From Faucicola sp902506225 (GTDB lineage Bacteria > Pseudomonadota > Gammaproteobacteria > Pseudomonadales > Moraxellaceae), in assembly GCA_902506225.1 (NCBI GenBank), contig LR733345.1:1550001-1614000 (forward strand): a stretch of DNA of 64,000 bases, written 5' to 3'. Made by a program: the position numbers and the translations under genes. Every line of letters begins with the position of its first letter. Position 1 is the stretch's first letter. The notes beneath the pieces are model-generated. The model worked only from the letters and a program-made list of their open reading frames with translations, made no database searches and was not told the DNA's origin. Positions 45,625 to 53,985 of the stretch are shown here, one piece after another.

Positions 45625-46026
45625 CTAGACTCGGTAAGTTAAATTCTGTGGGATAAGGCTATCAATCGGCGTCCAAGCAATATTAAAGGTTGAACCAGCG
45701 AAGCCTTGTTGTTCATTAAACTGGGTGGCTGTGATACGCACGCTTTGAATGCGTGGCTCATTTGCCAATATCGCATCGGTTGCCTGTGCGATAAATAGCG
45801 GTGCAACCTTCGCAAAATCACCATCAATTAGCTTTAATGCATCACAACCAAACTCAGGTCGGTGCGGTACAGAGCCTTTATTGGTGGATAAAATAATGCG
45901 AATCGCTTGTTCCACATCAGCAAAGCCTGTGACAATGTCATCATTATCTAAGTTTGGTTGCCAATGGGTGGCTGAAGTAATTTTTGTCATAGGGCTATCC
46001 GCATTATTCGTTTTCGCTAGGTTCAT
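45625..46026 (-). CDS. Baseplate wedge protein W (gp25-like)
   Basis: The 133-residue protein has the P2 gpW/T4 gp25 lysozyme-like fold signature: IVTGFADVEQAIRIILSTNKG, PHRPEFGCDALKLIDG and EPRIQSV. The start is doubtful: ATG 46026 has no good ribosome site, and ATG 45990 (MTKITSATHW) is an alternative. Upstream, GGGAGG precedes an ATG followed directly by TAA (46054-46049), and before that lies a terminator-like hairpin. Confidence 0.87.
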   Translation of the reverse strand: MNLAKTNNADSPMTKITSATHWQPNLDNDDIVTGFADVEQAIRIILSTNKGSVPHRPEFGCDALKLIDGDFAKVAPLFIAQATDAILANEPRIQSVRITATQFNEQQGFAGSTFNIAWTPIDSLIPQNLTYRV

Positions 46027-46078
46027 TCAGTTTTATCAAGTTAAAGCGTTACATAGCAACCTCCCAAAGCTGACCCAT

Positions 46079-46108
46079 AAAAAAAGGCTCTATCATTCAA
46101 GAGCCTTT
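46079..46108 (-). terminator. Terminator-like hairpin between V and W inside the tail operon
   Basis: AAAGGCTCT (46083-46091), 8-base loop, AGAGCCTTT (46100-46108); on the minus strand the stem runs into seven Ts (46085-46079). It looks fully formed although the baseplate genes continue downstream. Confidence 0.75.
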
Positions 46109-46154
46109 ATCATAAGTGGTTGGGTGCAACACTGATTTTATGCCACTTTAAGTA

Positions 46155-46670
46155 TTAGCTAGGCGTGTCGGTTCTACTTTCGCCCCGTTTCGTACCGCCA
46201 TGTTTATGACCCAAGAAGGAAATACCACCGATAGTGGCATCCCCTGTGACCTCAAGCTGTCCATTAATCACCGTATCACCATTAATGGTGGTTTCAGCAT
46301 TGACGGTGGCATGGTTACAGCTTACCGTGACATCACCCACCGCCGTCACGGTCAAATGATGATTATCGCTGTCATAGTCAATGCGTGTGCCATCATCAAA
46401 GACTTTGCTAAACTGATGCTTGTCGGCAGGGCTATTGTCCACGTCACTCAGTACCGAGCCAAGGCATAAAGCCGACTCACCATCGTCATATAGCAAGATA
46501 GCCACCTGTTCACCCTTGACAGGGGGGTCAAAGGTTTTGGCGGTTTGGCTACGAGCGGTCAGCACCAATGCCCACGGTGATAATATGTCATCCATATCGG
46601 GCAGTTTGGCTTGGATACGTAAGGGCTTATATTCGATATTTTCCACCATGCCATACACGACTTCGGTCAT
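46155..46670 (-). CDS. Baseplate spike protein V
   Basis: A 171-residue protein of the P2 gpV/Mu gp45 family: an OB-like N-terminal part (MVENIEYKPLRIQAKLPDM, WALVLTARSQTAKTFDPPVKG) and a C-terminal beta-helix-like repeat (GDVTVSCNHATVNAETTING, GDTVINGQLEVTGDATIGG). It ends HKHGGTKRGESRTDTPS; V proteins often end in an iron-binding HxH tip and HKH may serve. Its ATG overlaps the preceding stop as ATGA. Confidence 0.87.
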   Translation of the reverse strand: MTEVVYGMVENIEYKPLRIQAKLPDMDDILSPWALVLTARSQTAKTFDPPVKGEQVAILLYDDGESALCLGSVLSDVDNSPADKHQFSKVFDDGTRIDYDSDNHHLTVTAVGDVTVSCNHATVNAETTINGDTVINGQLEVTGDATIGGISFLGHKHGGTKRGESRTDTPS

Positions 46671-46969
46671 CGTTTATCCCCTGTCTTTGCCCCATCAATG
46701 CCCTTAAACTGTACTTCGGTGGTGTAGCCTGTGCTACGGCTAATGCGGTGTACCGCTTGTTTGATTTGGCATTTACCATCAAAGCGTCCGAAGCCAGTCA
46801 AATCAAAATTACTGCCAGCGGTCAGCCGTATATCACCATCAAGGCTAAATTGTCCCTCAAGCCCCTTGTCATTGTCTTTATCAAGGCTAGATTTTGCCTT
46901 ACTATCGGCTTCAGATTGCGTATGAGCTTTGGCTCGGCTGTTGATTTTGTCATTGCTATGCGTTGCCAT
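46667..46969 (-). CDS. C-terminal fragment of phage late control protein D
   Basis: A 100-residue ORF whose sequence (GQFSLDGDIRLTAGSNFDL, then GFGRFDGKCQIKQAVHRIS) corresponds to the C-terminal part of P2 gpD/Mu gp44 baseplate hub. It lies in another frame from the N-terminal part that ends at 46981. Upstream codons in this frame read KGDSLEVNN, similar to the connector in intact D proteins. AGAGG eight bases before the ATG gives it its own ribosome site, so it may be translated separately. Confidence 0.75.
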   Translation of the reverse strand: MATHSNDKINSRAKAHTQSEADSKAKSSLDKDNDKGLEGQFSLDGDIRLTAGSNFDLTGFGRFDGKCQIKQAVHRISRSTGYTTEVQFKGIDGAKTGDKR

Positions 46970-46980
46970 GTTGTTTACCT

Positions 46981-47682
46981 CTAAGGAGTCACCTTTGCTT
47001 TGATGGTTTGTTTGGTTTTTGGGTTGTGGCTGGTGACGGTGGCTTCTTTTTTGACCGTGCGGATTTGTTCACGCACATACCAGCCTGTGTACATTTGGGT
47101 GCGGTCAATGGTAGCGATACTACCAGCAGTTTTAAGCTCACTAATTTTGCTAAACACAAGGCGTTTACCGATGACTTTGACAATATAGCCGTAAGCTTCG
47201 GCAAGGCGTTTGATAAATGCCAAATCGGTTTCTTTTTGGGTAACCCGCTCGATGCGTAACGGCTCAATTTTACCTTCCACCGTATAGCCAAGGCTGGATG
47301 CGGTAGCTTTGATAACGCCATCCAAGGTTTGATTGTCATAGGCTTTGTGCTTTGTGGTACGTACACCATCGGTTACACCTGCCGATAACGCACGGATTTG
47401 CACCGTATTCGGGCTGTCGTTGACCGTAATTTCATCCACTTCAAATGTGCCACAGTCTAATAATTTCTCGCCTTCATAACCAATGGCAAAAACAAGTGTC
47501 GCCCCTTTGGTCGGATACCAGTCGCCCATCCATTTACGCTCTTCATCAGCGAGAGTGATGTCAAGCTCGTCTGATTCACCTGTCAAATGGTCGGTGAAAC
47601 TCGCTTCAATCAAATCTTTAGCGATGTCGATGGTGGCGGATTTGTTATTGTATAGCAGGGTAAAAGTTGGTTTTTTTATCAT
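46981..47682 (-). CDS. N-terminal part of phage late control protein D
   Basis: The 233 residues match the N-terminal two-thirds of the P2 gpD baseplate hub: PTFTLLYNNKSATIDIAKDL, HLTGESDELDITLADEE, TDLAFIKRLAEAYGYIV. It ends abruptly (NPKTKQTIKAKVTP, stop) where intact proteins of about 330-370 residues go on. The missing part is encoded in the -1 frame immediately after. A one-base loss in the AAAGCAAAGG stretch, or a -1 frameshift there, would join them. Confidence 0.82.
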   Translation of the reverse strand: MIKKPTFTLLYNNKSATIDIAKDLIEASFTDHLTGESDELDITLADEERKWMGDWYPTKGATLVFAIGYEGEKLLDCGTFEVDEITVNDSPNTVQIRALSAGVTDGVRTTKHKAYDNQTLDGVIKATASSLGYTVEGKIEPLRIERVTQKETDLAFIKRLAEAYGYIVKVIGKRLVFSKISELKTAGSIATIDRTQMYTGWYVREQIRTVKKEATVTSHNPKTKQTIKAKVTP

Positions 47683-47698
47683 GCGTTAATCCCTTAAT

Positions 47699-47926
47699 CT
47701 AATCCCTTAGCCACGGTGGTATCTCACTTTTGGTAGTGTTATTCACCGTGATAATTGGGATAAATACAATTTGACCTGCTTGTAAGGTCGCATTGATCGG
47801 CAGATGCCGATTTGCCGAGATAATTCGCTCATAGCCCATTGGGTCAGCATAATACTGATAACTTAACGTGTCCCAACGGTCACCATCACTGGTAATGTGT
47901 TGTAAGAATTCACGATTTAACCCCAT
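47699..47926 (-). CDS. Phage tail protein X (LysM-like)
   Basis: The 75-residue protein matches P2 gpX, a LysM-fold baseplate protein: GDRWDTLSYQYYADPMGYERI, ANRHLPINATLQAGQIVFIP. Short length is normal. It overlaps the end of the U-like gene by 10 bp and lies just before D, as in P2. Confidence 0.87.
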   Translation of the reverse strand: MGLNREFLQHITSDGDRWDTLSYQYYADPMGYERIISANRHLPINATLQAGQIVFIPIITVNNTTKSEIPPWLRD

Positions 47927-48684
47927 AACCGTAACGCCCCCTGTCGTGCCAATGTCGCATATAGCACTTGCTCAGACTGCATTTGCCCCAGCACCGCATC
48001 GATGTTGCTACTATTTGCCGCAGGCAGTGTGGTGGGTAATGCGAATAAAAACTGCTGTTCGTCAATGTCATGCAACGCTTGATTGGTGGTACTGATTGCC
48101 ATATTCAGCCCATTATAGTCACCATGCCCAACTTCTTTAATCGTGCGAAGTAACGCCTTGGCACGATGCTGGGCGATTAACGCACGTTCCAGCTGTTGCA
48201 AGGGTTGCTGTGTGGGTAACAAGGTGGTGACATCATCGGTAATGGCGGTCTGTATGGGCTTAGATTGACTAGGGTCACGCACCGCAGGGGCTGGTGGTTT
48301 GATAGTTGGATCACCACTGAACTCAGTCAACGTGATATTGGCATCAATAATCAGCGGTCTGCCGTTGTCCGCCGTTTGGCTAAATGTCACATCGATGTCG
48401 TCTAGCGTGACATAGCCCTCGTATTTGAGATAGTCAAACACCAATGCGACAGGTAGCCCAGCATTTAGTACATTTTGTAGGCTTTCAAGCACCGTAGCAG
48501 GGTCGCAAAATAGATAATGCAGTTTGAGTTGCAACCGCCATTCATTCAAGTTTGCCCCAATGCGTTGACGGCTTGGCTTACCCAATGCCTTGTCATGCTG
48601 GGCAAAGTTTTGGCTAAATTTTGCCCCCACACCTTGCAAAATACGGGTTTGTTTTAATTGAATATCGCCAAGATTGGTAATCAA
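47917..48684 (-). CDS. Phage tail protein U-like
   Basis: A 255-residue protein between tape measure and X, the P2 gpU slot. The N-terminal ~120 residues (LGDIQLKQTRILQ, LNEWRLQLKLHYLFCDPATV, VFDYLKYEGYVTLDDIDVTF) resemble gpU. The rest, with LysM-free helical sequence, has no match I know. It starts with TTG at 48684, supported by GGAGG eight bases upstream, and overlaps the tape measure stop as TTGA. Confidence 0.75.
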   Translation of the reverse strand: MITNLGDIQLKQTRILQGVGAKFSQNFAQHDKALGKPSRQRIGANLNEWRLQLKLHYLFCDPATVLESLQNVLNAGLPVALVFDYLKYEGYVTLDDIDVTFSQTADNGRPLIIDANITLTEFSGDPTIKPPAPAVRDPSQSKPIQTAITDDVTTLLPTQQPLQQLERALIAQHRAKALLRTIKEVGHGDYNGLNMAISTTNQALHDIDEQQFLFALPTTLPAANSSNIDAVLGQMQSEQVLYATLARQGALRLWG

Positions 48685-51065
48685 GCAAATGCCCTCCGTC
48701 CACGGTCACGCTCGACACGCTCCAGCATTGCCAAAAACTCGCGGTAACCCGCTTGCAAGCCTTGTTGCACCTGTCCCGACACATCGCCACCGCCACCATT
48801 AACATGAATGGTTGGGCTAAAGTGAATCGTCCCTGTACCCATGCCCCCTGTCACACTTTGGCGACCTAGCACTTTGTTAGAGTACTCGGTCTGTGATAGA
48901 CGTTTTGCCATTGCATCGCTGGCTTTTACTGCCGTCGGCGTTTGTTGTCCGATACCGATAGCCACCCCTTCAGCGATATTACGACCAAAGCCCATAAATA
49001 CCCGTGACGGTGAGCGAATCCCAAGCTTACTGGCAAAAAATGATGACACCGTATTTGCCATCTCACTCATTTTGGCTTTGAGTTCGCCAAACTTGGCAGT
49101 AATGCCACCAATCAAGCCTTGAATCATATTAACGCCATAGGTTCTAAACCGTGCTGGCAATCCCCCAAGATAACCCATCACCGCAGCAAATGCCGATGTA
49201 AAATACTGAATCGGGTGGAAGTTGGCGATGACCGCTTTGATAGCATTCATCGCATTGGTGGCGGTGGTTTTGATACCCGTCCAAAGTTCAATAAAAAATG
49301 CTTTGATAGGCGACCAGTTACGATAAATCAGCACCGCTGCTGTGATAAGTAGCCCTATAGCGAGCCCCAACGGATTCGCCATCAAGATAATCCGCAACGC
49401 TTGAAATGCCGTACCAATCAAGCGTAAGCCACTAGCAAATCGTGCCGCCATTGGGGCAAACCGCCCCAATATCGCCATACCACGCAACACCGCAACGCCA
49501 GCACGCAGACGGTTGAATAATGTCACCGCACTGGCTATCGGCTTGACGACCGACAACACCGCAAAACTCATCCCCCAAAACGCCACTTTAGCAACGAGCA
49601 AGCCACCCACGATTTTGACGATACTTGCCACCAGTTGTGGATTTTGTTTCGCCCAGTTGCCAAAGGCTTGCATTAAAGGCAATAGAGCGTTCATCGTTTG
49701 TGTGATAGCAGGTAGTAAAGCTTTACCTATTGATATCCCCACATCTGCAAAATTATTTTTGGCTTTCTTAAATTGTTCTATCGGAGAATTCATCCTTGTT
49801 TTAAAATCTTGTCCAATGATATCTTGTCCGCCTTGCCCCGCTTTCAACGTACCTTGATAAATTTCGTTGTATTTATCTTTGTTGTTTAGATAAGATTTCA
49901 CGAAACTCATCGCTTGCATATCTTGGAACAATTCACCTAATTTATACTGGTCTTGCACTCGTTGTAGGGCTTGCTCCCTTTCGGTTTTATCCTTGATATT
50001 CATTGCGTTGGTAAATTCTTTAGCAGCCTGTGGCGATTTTTTACCAATGTAAGTTTCAATACTACTCATCATGGCTTGCATAGGCGTAAAGCCGTTTGCT
50101 ACCATAGATTGCATATTACCTTTTAGGTCAACTCCTGCCTTAGTAAAATCTCTAAGCGTATCACCCGCAAAAAGTTTACTTTGAAAGTTTTTAAAGTTAT
50201 TAGCCGCTTCATCAGCACTGCCTGCACCCATGCGAGCAACTTGAAAGCTTGCCCCAATTTCAGCAGTTGCAATCCTACTATCGATACCTTTGTAATATTG
50301 AGCAAACTCTGGCATCCACTTTGCCATTGAATCAATCTCAAAACTACCTGCCTTACCTGCATAAGCAAGCATATTTAAATGACTTCTCGCCTCATTTGCC
50401 TTAACGCCCATTTGATTGGAAAACGTCGATAATAAATTTCCGCTATCTTGCATTCCTACACGCTGAGATGTGGCAAACTCACTGATAATAGGCGTGAATG
50501 ATTGAAGCTCTTTTACGTCCTGAATACCATTTGAAACTAAAACTCTCAAACCCTCATTGACATCATTAGTAGTCTGGTTATACCGAATAGCATTTTCACG
50601 AACTACAGTACCCAAAGACGCTTGTTGTTGGCTATTTAAATTTGCAGTAATACCAATATCAATGATTTGGTCTTGGAACTGTGCCGCCTGTTTAACCGCC
50701 ATGCCAACAGGCATAGCAAAGGCAGTCAATTGAGCGGTGCTAGACACAAAATTCGCCCCAGCACGGCTGTGTAATTCATTGATTTGCCGACCACGCTCAA
50801 TCGACTGATTCAAGCGATTTTGGGCAGACGTAACACGGTTAATCGCCTGTCCAATACGGTCATACTGTTGCTGCATTCGCCCAAGGTCAGCATGGGGGCG
50901 AGTCATTGATTGAGACATGATAGTGCCTAACCGCTGTTGCCGAGCGGTTAGTTGTTGCGCTGTCCTATCCATACGGCTCAAGTCATTATTCAAGCCGTTT
51001 AATGCACGCCCAAGGCTACCGTCAACAACCGCCCCAATGCGTACAAACAAATTCATATCAGCCAC
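48681..51065 (-). CDS. Phage tail tape measure protein
   Basis: The 794-residue protein sets tail length. Long coiled-coil sequence at the N-terminus (LSRMDRTAQQLTARQQRLG), a TP901-type core around residues 130-400 (GVKANEARSHLNMLAYAGKA), hydrophobic helices around 480-600, and the SFFASKLGIRSPSRVFMGFG motif near 680 are all characteristic. The start is GTG 51065 or ATG 51056; the E' stop overlaps it. Confidence 0.92.
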   Translation of the reverse strand: MADMNLFVRIGAVVDGSLGRALNGLNNDLSRMDRTAQQLTARQQRLGTIMSQSMTRPHADLGRMQQQYDRIGQAINRVTSAQNRLNQSIERGRQINELHSRAGANFVSSTAQLTAFAMPVGMAVKQAAQFQDQIIDIGITANLNSQQQASLGTVVRENAIRYNQTTNDVNEGLRVLVSNGIQDVKELQSFTPIISEFATSQRVGMQDSGNLLSTFSNQMGVKANEARSHLNMLAYAGKAGSFEIDSMAKWMPEFAQYYKGIDSRIATAEIGASFQVARMGAGSADEAANNFKNFQSKLFAGDTLRDFTKAGVDLKGNMQSMVANGFTPMQAMMSSIETYIGKKSPQAAKEFTNAMNIKDKTEREQALQRVQDQYKLGELFQDMQAMSFVKSYLNNKDKYNEIYQGTLKAGQGGQDIIGQDFKTRMNSPIEQFKKAKNNFADVGISIGKALLPAITQTMNALLPLMQAFGNWAKQNPQLVASIVKIVGGLLVAKVAFWGMSFAVLSVVKPIASAVTLFNRLRAGVAVLRGMAILGRFAPMAARFASGLRLIGTAFQALRIILMANPLGLAIGLLITAAVLIYRNWSPIKAFFIELWTGIKTTATNAMNAIKAVIANFHPIQYFTSAFAAVMGYLGGLPARFRTYGVNMIQGLIGGITAKFGELKAKMSEMANTVSSFFASKLGIRSPSRVFMGFGRNIAEGVAIGIGQQTPTAVKASDAMAKRLSQTEYSNKVLGRQSVTGGMGTGTIHFSPTIHVNGGGGDVSGQVQQGLQAGYREFLAMLERVERDRGRRAFA

Positions 51066-51270
51066 TAGTTTTCATCGCCTTATTTTGAGCTTCGATTTGA
51101 GCATTTGCTTCATCCACCCAACCAAGAAAATCATCAATAAGCATATCGTCAATCTCACTTGGCTGGATATGAAACCACTTAGCCAGCAGTCCCTGCAGAC
51201 TCTGCCACTTGTCCTGCGGTATGACTAAAATTAAGTTGTTGAAATCGACTGCGTACCGCCGTGTAGTCAA
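51058..51270 (-). CDS. Tail assembly chaperone E' extension (P2 gpE-like)
   Basis: This 70-residue frame (first usable codon a TTG preceded by in-frame stops) overlaps the end of E. AKWFHIQPSEIDDMLIDDFL resembles the P2 gpE' motif. It is offset by one base downstream of the E frame, so a +1 or -2 shift within 51179-51270 would fuse it to E as E-E'. It is best seen as the C-terminal extension of the chaperone, not a separate gene. Confidence 0.7.
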   Translation of the reverse strand: MTTRRYAVDFNNLILVIPQDKWQSLQGLLAKWFHIQPSEIDDMLIDDFLGWVDEANAQIEAQNKAMKTSG

Positions 51271-51499
51271 TCATCATCATCTCATCCAAGTCTTCGACCA
51301 CAAGGTCACACGCCATCGCCACCATGATGGTTTCGGTTTCGGCATCATCACCGCCACCTTGCTTTTGAGCGTTTTTCATTTGACGCACGTTGATGGGTTT
51401 GACATGAATTTGTTCGATGGGTACACCTGCCGCTGTGGTGAATGGGTTTTGCAGTTTGATAGGGGTTAGTATTTGTGGGATTGGGGTTTGTTTTGACAT
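51179..51499 (-). CDS. Phage tail assembly chaperone E (Mu gp41/P2 gpE family)
   Basis: From ATG 51499 (AAGGAT six bases upstream) the 106-residue protein has LTPIKLQNPFTTAAGVPIEQ and RQMKNAQKQGG, then EDLDEMMMIDYTAVRSRFQ, typical of the tail assembly chaperones encoded just before the tape measure. The start codon's ribosome site sits in the 3' arm of a hairpin. Confidence 0.82.
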   Translation of the reverse strand: MSKQTPIPQILTPIKLQNPFTTAAGVPIEQIHVKPINVRQMKNAQKQGGGDDAETETIMVAMACDLVVEDLDEMMMIDYTAVRSRFQQLNFSHTAGQVAESAGTAG

Positions 51500-51528
51500 A
51501 AAAAAATCCTTAACCGTTGATGTTAAGG
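51500..51528 (-). promoter_or_regulatory. Terminator-like hairpin that also covers the E ribosome site
   Basis: CCTTAAC (51508-51514), loop CGTTGAT, GTTAAGG (51522-51528). On the minus strand the hairpin ends in GGTTAAGGA then TTTTTTT (51506-51500), followed by the ATG of E. The AAGGA of its 3' arm is the Shine-Dalgarno. It could end part of the transcripts after the tube gene or damp E translation. Confidence 0.6.
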
Positions 51529-51590
51529 ACAAGGATAAAGGTTACGACAATTTTGTGATTTTATGCTGATTTAAGGGTTATATATCTCGT

Positions 51591-52118
51591 TTACATACCC
51601 AAATTCTCACGATACTCTTTTAGCACATCTTCCCCATTAAACTTCAAGATATTGGCAAGTGGGTCGTACTCAATCACCTCATTACCATCAAAAATCTGCT
51701 TAAAATAAGTACAGTTAAAATCATACTCAGCATCCACATTTTTAAGCTGCTCAAACTTACCTGTCGGAAAGTTCTTGAAGTTCACCGTCATGAATGTCAC
51801 CAGCGGTACTTGCCGTACAATGCCTTGATTGGTATGCACCTGCACATTGCTACGCAGTTGTAGCTGTTGCGACTTAAACGGCGTAATGCCTTTGGCGATT
51901 TGGGGGTACATACTGTTAAACTTCATCTTGCCTTCGAGTTTATCCACCCCCGTGGTCGGCAAGTCCATCTTACCCACCATGCCCATCGCCTTAAACTCTT
52001 CAAAGATAAACTTGATATCAGGCATATCCACCGATTCAACCTTGCCGAGCATATTATTACCGTTCAAGTAAGTATTGGCTTGGGTGATTTTATGCACTTC
52101 AATTGCGTTGGTCGCCAT
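51591..52118 (-). CDS. Phage major tail tube protein
   Basis: The 175-residue protein matches P2 FII/Mu gp40: NTYLNGNNMLGKVESVDMPD, EFKAMGMVGKMDLPTTGVDK, LEGKMKFNS. It builds the inner tube. GGAGG lies before the ATG, which overlaps the sheath stop. Confidence 0.9.
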   Translation of the reverse strand: MATNAIEVHKITQANTYLNGNNMLGKVESVDMPDIKFIFEEFKAMGMVGKMDLPTTGVDKLEGKMKFNSMYPQIAKGITPFKSQQLQLRSNVQVHTNQGIVRQVPLVTFMTVNFKNFPTGKFEQLKNVDAEYDFNCTYFKQIFDGNEVIEYDPLANILKFNGEDVLKEYRENLGM

Positions 52119-53320
52119 TACACGCCTCCCATGTTCACAGATTTAAGATTGAGTAAGTATTCACCCGTCACTTCACGCTCATAGGTGATACGTTCCATCG
52201 GGAAGATTGGCGTAAACTTATAGCCAATGGCAATCTGCCCATTCGCCAATTGCACCACTGGATTGCGAGCCGTATCAAAGAATACCTTACCATCGACCAC
52301 CGCCCCACGCATAACGAGCAGACGGATATATTCATTGGCAAACTCAACCATGCTATCAATCTGAGCTTGCTTGATATCACTATCCACGAACGGTAGGCTT
52401 GACTGGTGCAATGATTCTTCAATCATATCCTTGGTGCGTTGCACCTGCTCAAAGTTCTCATAGCGGTTATCCACAGGATAGGCGGCGGTGCGATTGCCCC
52501 ATGTATTGTGGCTTGTGCCATAATCTTTAAAAAACGTACTAATCCCAGCCGAGTTGAGTAGATTCACCTCGCTGTCTTTGTCATCAATGCGAGCGGTTAG
52601 CAGACGCTCAAGGCCTAATGTACCAACCGTTGACTTATTGGATGCGCTTGTCCAGTACCCAATTGTACGGTCAACCATCGCTCGGATTCCTGCCCATGCG
52701 ATGGACGCTGGCTCTAGACGCACGCCGTTGTTGATAGGGTCAAACACTTTGCGGTGTGGATAGCAGATACGCACACGGCTTGATTGGGTTTGGTAGATAT
52801 CAAGACCTAACGGCATGACATTACCACGGCTTGCGACCGCCTCAGTCGGTTTTAACCCCAGTGGCAAATCCACATACGCCACGGCTTTAAGACGATTTGC
52901 CATTGCCTCTAACGCCCCTGCCACCGCAGGGATACTGCTAAAGTTAGGTGCAATCAAGATTTTGGCATCGAATCCATAAATCCCATAGCCATCCACAAAA
53001 TGCTGGATACCTGTGCGTTTGCCATCATCCAGTGTTGTACCAATCAGACTGGCAACGTCAGCGGTACTACCGACATTGATGATCATCACCATACCAGCCC
53101 CTTGTTCACGCAGTGACTTAAGTGCAGCAGGGATAGTGTGGTTGCTGGTAATTTGTCCAAACTTAGCATCATCGGTTGAGTTCAGGCACAGGGTTAATTC
53201 GTTGACTGCCCCTTGGGGTGCAGTACCGACAAGCCCAATGACACCTGATTTGACTTCACGTACTGAATACGTGCCATGTTTGATGTCAATGGTCTCGACA
53301 CCGTGTAAAAAATCAGTCAT
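52118..53320 (-). CDS. Phage tail sheath protein
   Basis: The 400-residue contractile sheath protein has the P2 FI pattern: FLHGVETIDIKHGTYSVREV, VIGLVGTAPQGAVNELTL, FGQ-like strand, and C-terminal LVMRGAVVDGKVFFDTARNP. Length fits P2 FI (about 396) rather than Mu L (about 495), so the tail is of P2 type. Confidence 0.92.
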   Translation of the reverse strand: MTDFLHGVETIDIKHGTYSVREVKSGVIGLVGTAPQGAVNELTLCLNSTDDAKFGQITSNHTIPAALKSLREQGAGMVMIINVGSTADVASLIGTTLDDGKRTGIQHFVDGYGIYGFDAKILIAPNFSSIPAVAGALEAMANRLKAVAYVDLPLGLKPTEAVASRGNVMPLGLDIYQTQSSRVRICYPHRKVFDPINNGVRLEPASIAWAGIRAMVDRTIGYWTSASNKSTVGTLGLERLLTARIDDKDSEVNLLNSAGISTFFKDYGTSHNTWGNRTAAYPVDNRYENFEQVQRTKDMIEESLHQSSLPFVDSDIKQAQIDSMVEFANEYIRLLVMRGAVVDGKVFFDTARNPVVQLANGQIAIGYKFTPIFPMERITYEREVTGEYLLNLKSVNMGGV

Positions 53321-53335
53321 GTTGTTTTCCTTTTA

Positions 53336-53974
53336 TTATTCACCAATAAAATAATTATAAGCACAACTATGGACAGTTACATCGTGTCCCCATTGCTCTT
53401 TGGTGAAGTCAATCGCATTGGCTGGTAGGTTATCAATAACCTTAAATGTCATCGTACAATCAACTGCACCGACATCTGGCGTATCGTATTGTTTGCCGCT
53501 TATCGTTACTGTTGTCCCAGTAGGCATTTCATCAAACGTATCTAAATCATTAGGTGAATAATTAAACCAAGCACCTGCCCCCAACTGTCGCATTAAGTCA
53601 ACGCCACTATAAAGAAGTAAATATTTAGCGATAGACTCAGCTGTGTTAACAGCACCAATCTCATTTCTACTCCATGAGATATCAGCGAATCCGTCATTAC
53701 CATTATGATTCAAGATTTTTTCGCCATTTACCTCAATGACCACACGCAGAATCACCGTATCTTTATCAGCAGGGATTACCACTTTTGGGATAAAACTTAA
53801 CGACGTTGGAATACAACCGATGGGTGCTTGTAACAACGCCACATCCACCAAGCGATTGGCATATTCATTATCATCATGCTGCACAGGGTATGGATTCTCG
53901 GTAGGTTGCCACACCGTCACTTGGTCAGACTCACTAAACCCCGTCACACAGCCGTGATACTCATAACTACTCAT
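53336..53974 (-). CDS. Phage protein of unknown function between gp37-like and sheath genes
   Basis: A 212-residue soluble protein (starts MSSYEYHGCVTGFSESDQV) rich in beta-strand-like sequence. It is 15 bp upstream of the sheath gene, in the place of Mu gp38, which is much shorter. No known family recognised. A virion or tail-completion role is inferred from position only. Confidence 0.65.
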   Translation of the reverse strand: MSSYEYHGCVTGFSESDQVTVWQPTENPYPVQHDDNEYANRLVDVALLQAPIGCIPTSLSFIPKVVIPADKDTVILRVVIEVNGEKILNHNGNDGFADISWSRNEIGAVNTAESIAKYLLLYSGVDLMRQLGAGAWFNYSPNDLDTFDEMPTGTTVTISGKQYDTPDVGAVDCTMTFKVIDNLPANAIDFTKEQWGHDVTVHSCAYNYFIGE

Positions 53975-53985
53975 GATTTTTCCTT

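Noticed and set aside
49513..49857. 114-codon plus-strand frame inside the tape measure gene
   Set aside because: Overlaps a clear tape measure ORF on the other strand; hydrophobic by chance.
51058..51270. Independent gene for E'
   Set aside because: It starts only at a TTG next to in-frame stops and overlaps E; a frameshift extension is more likely.
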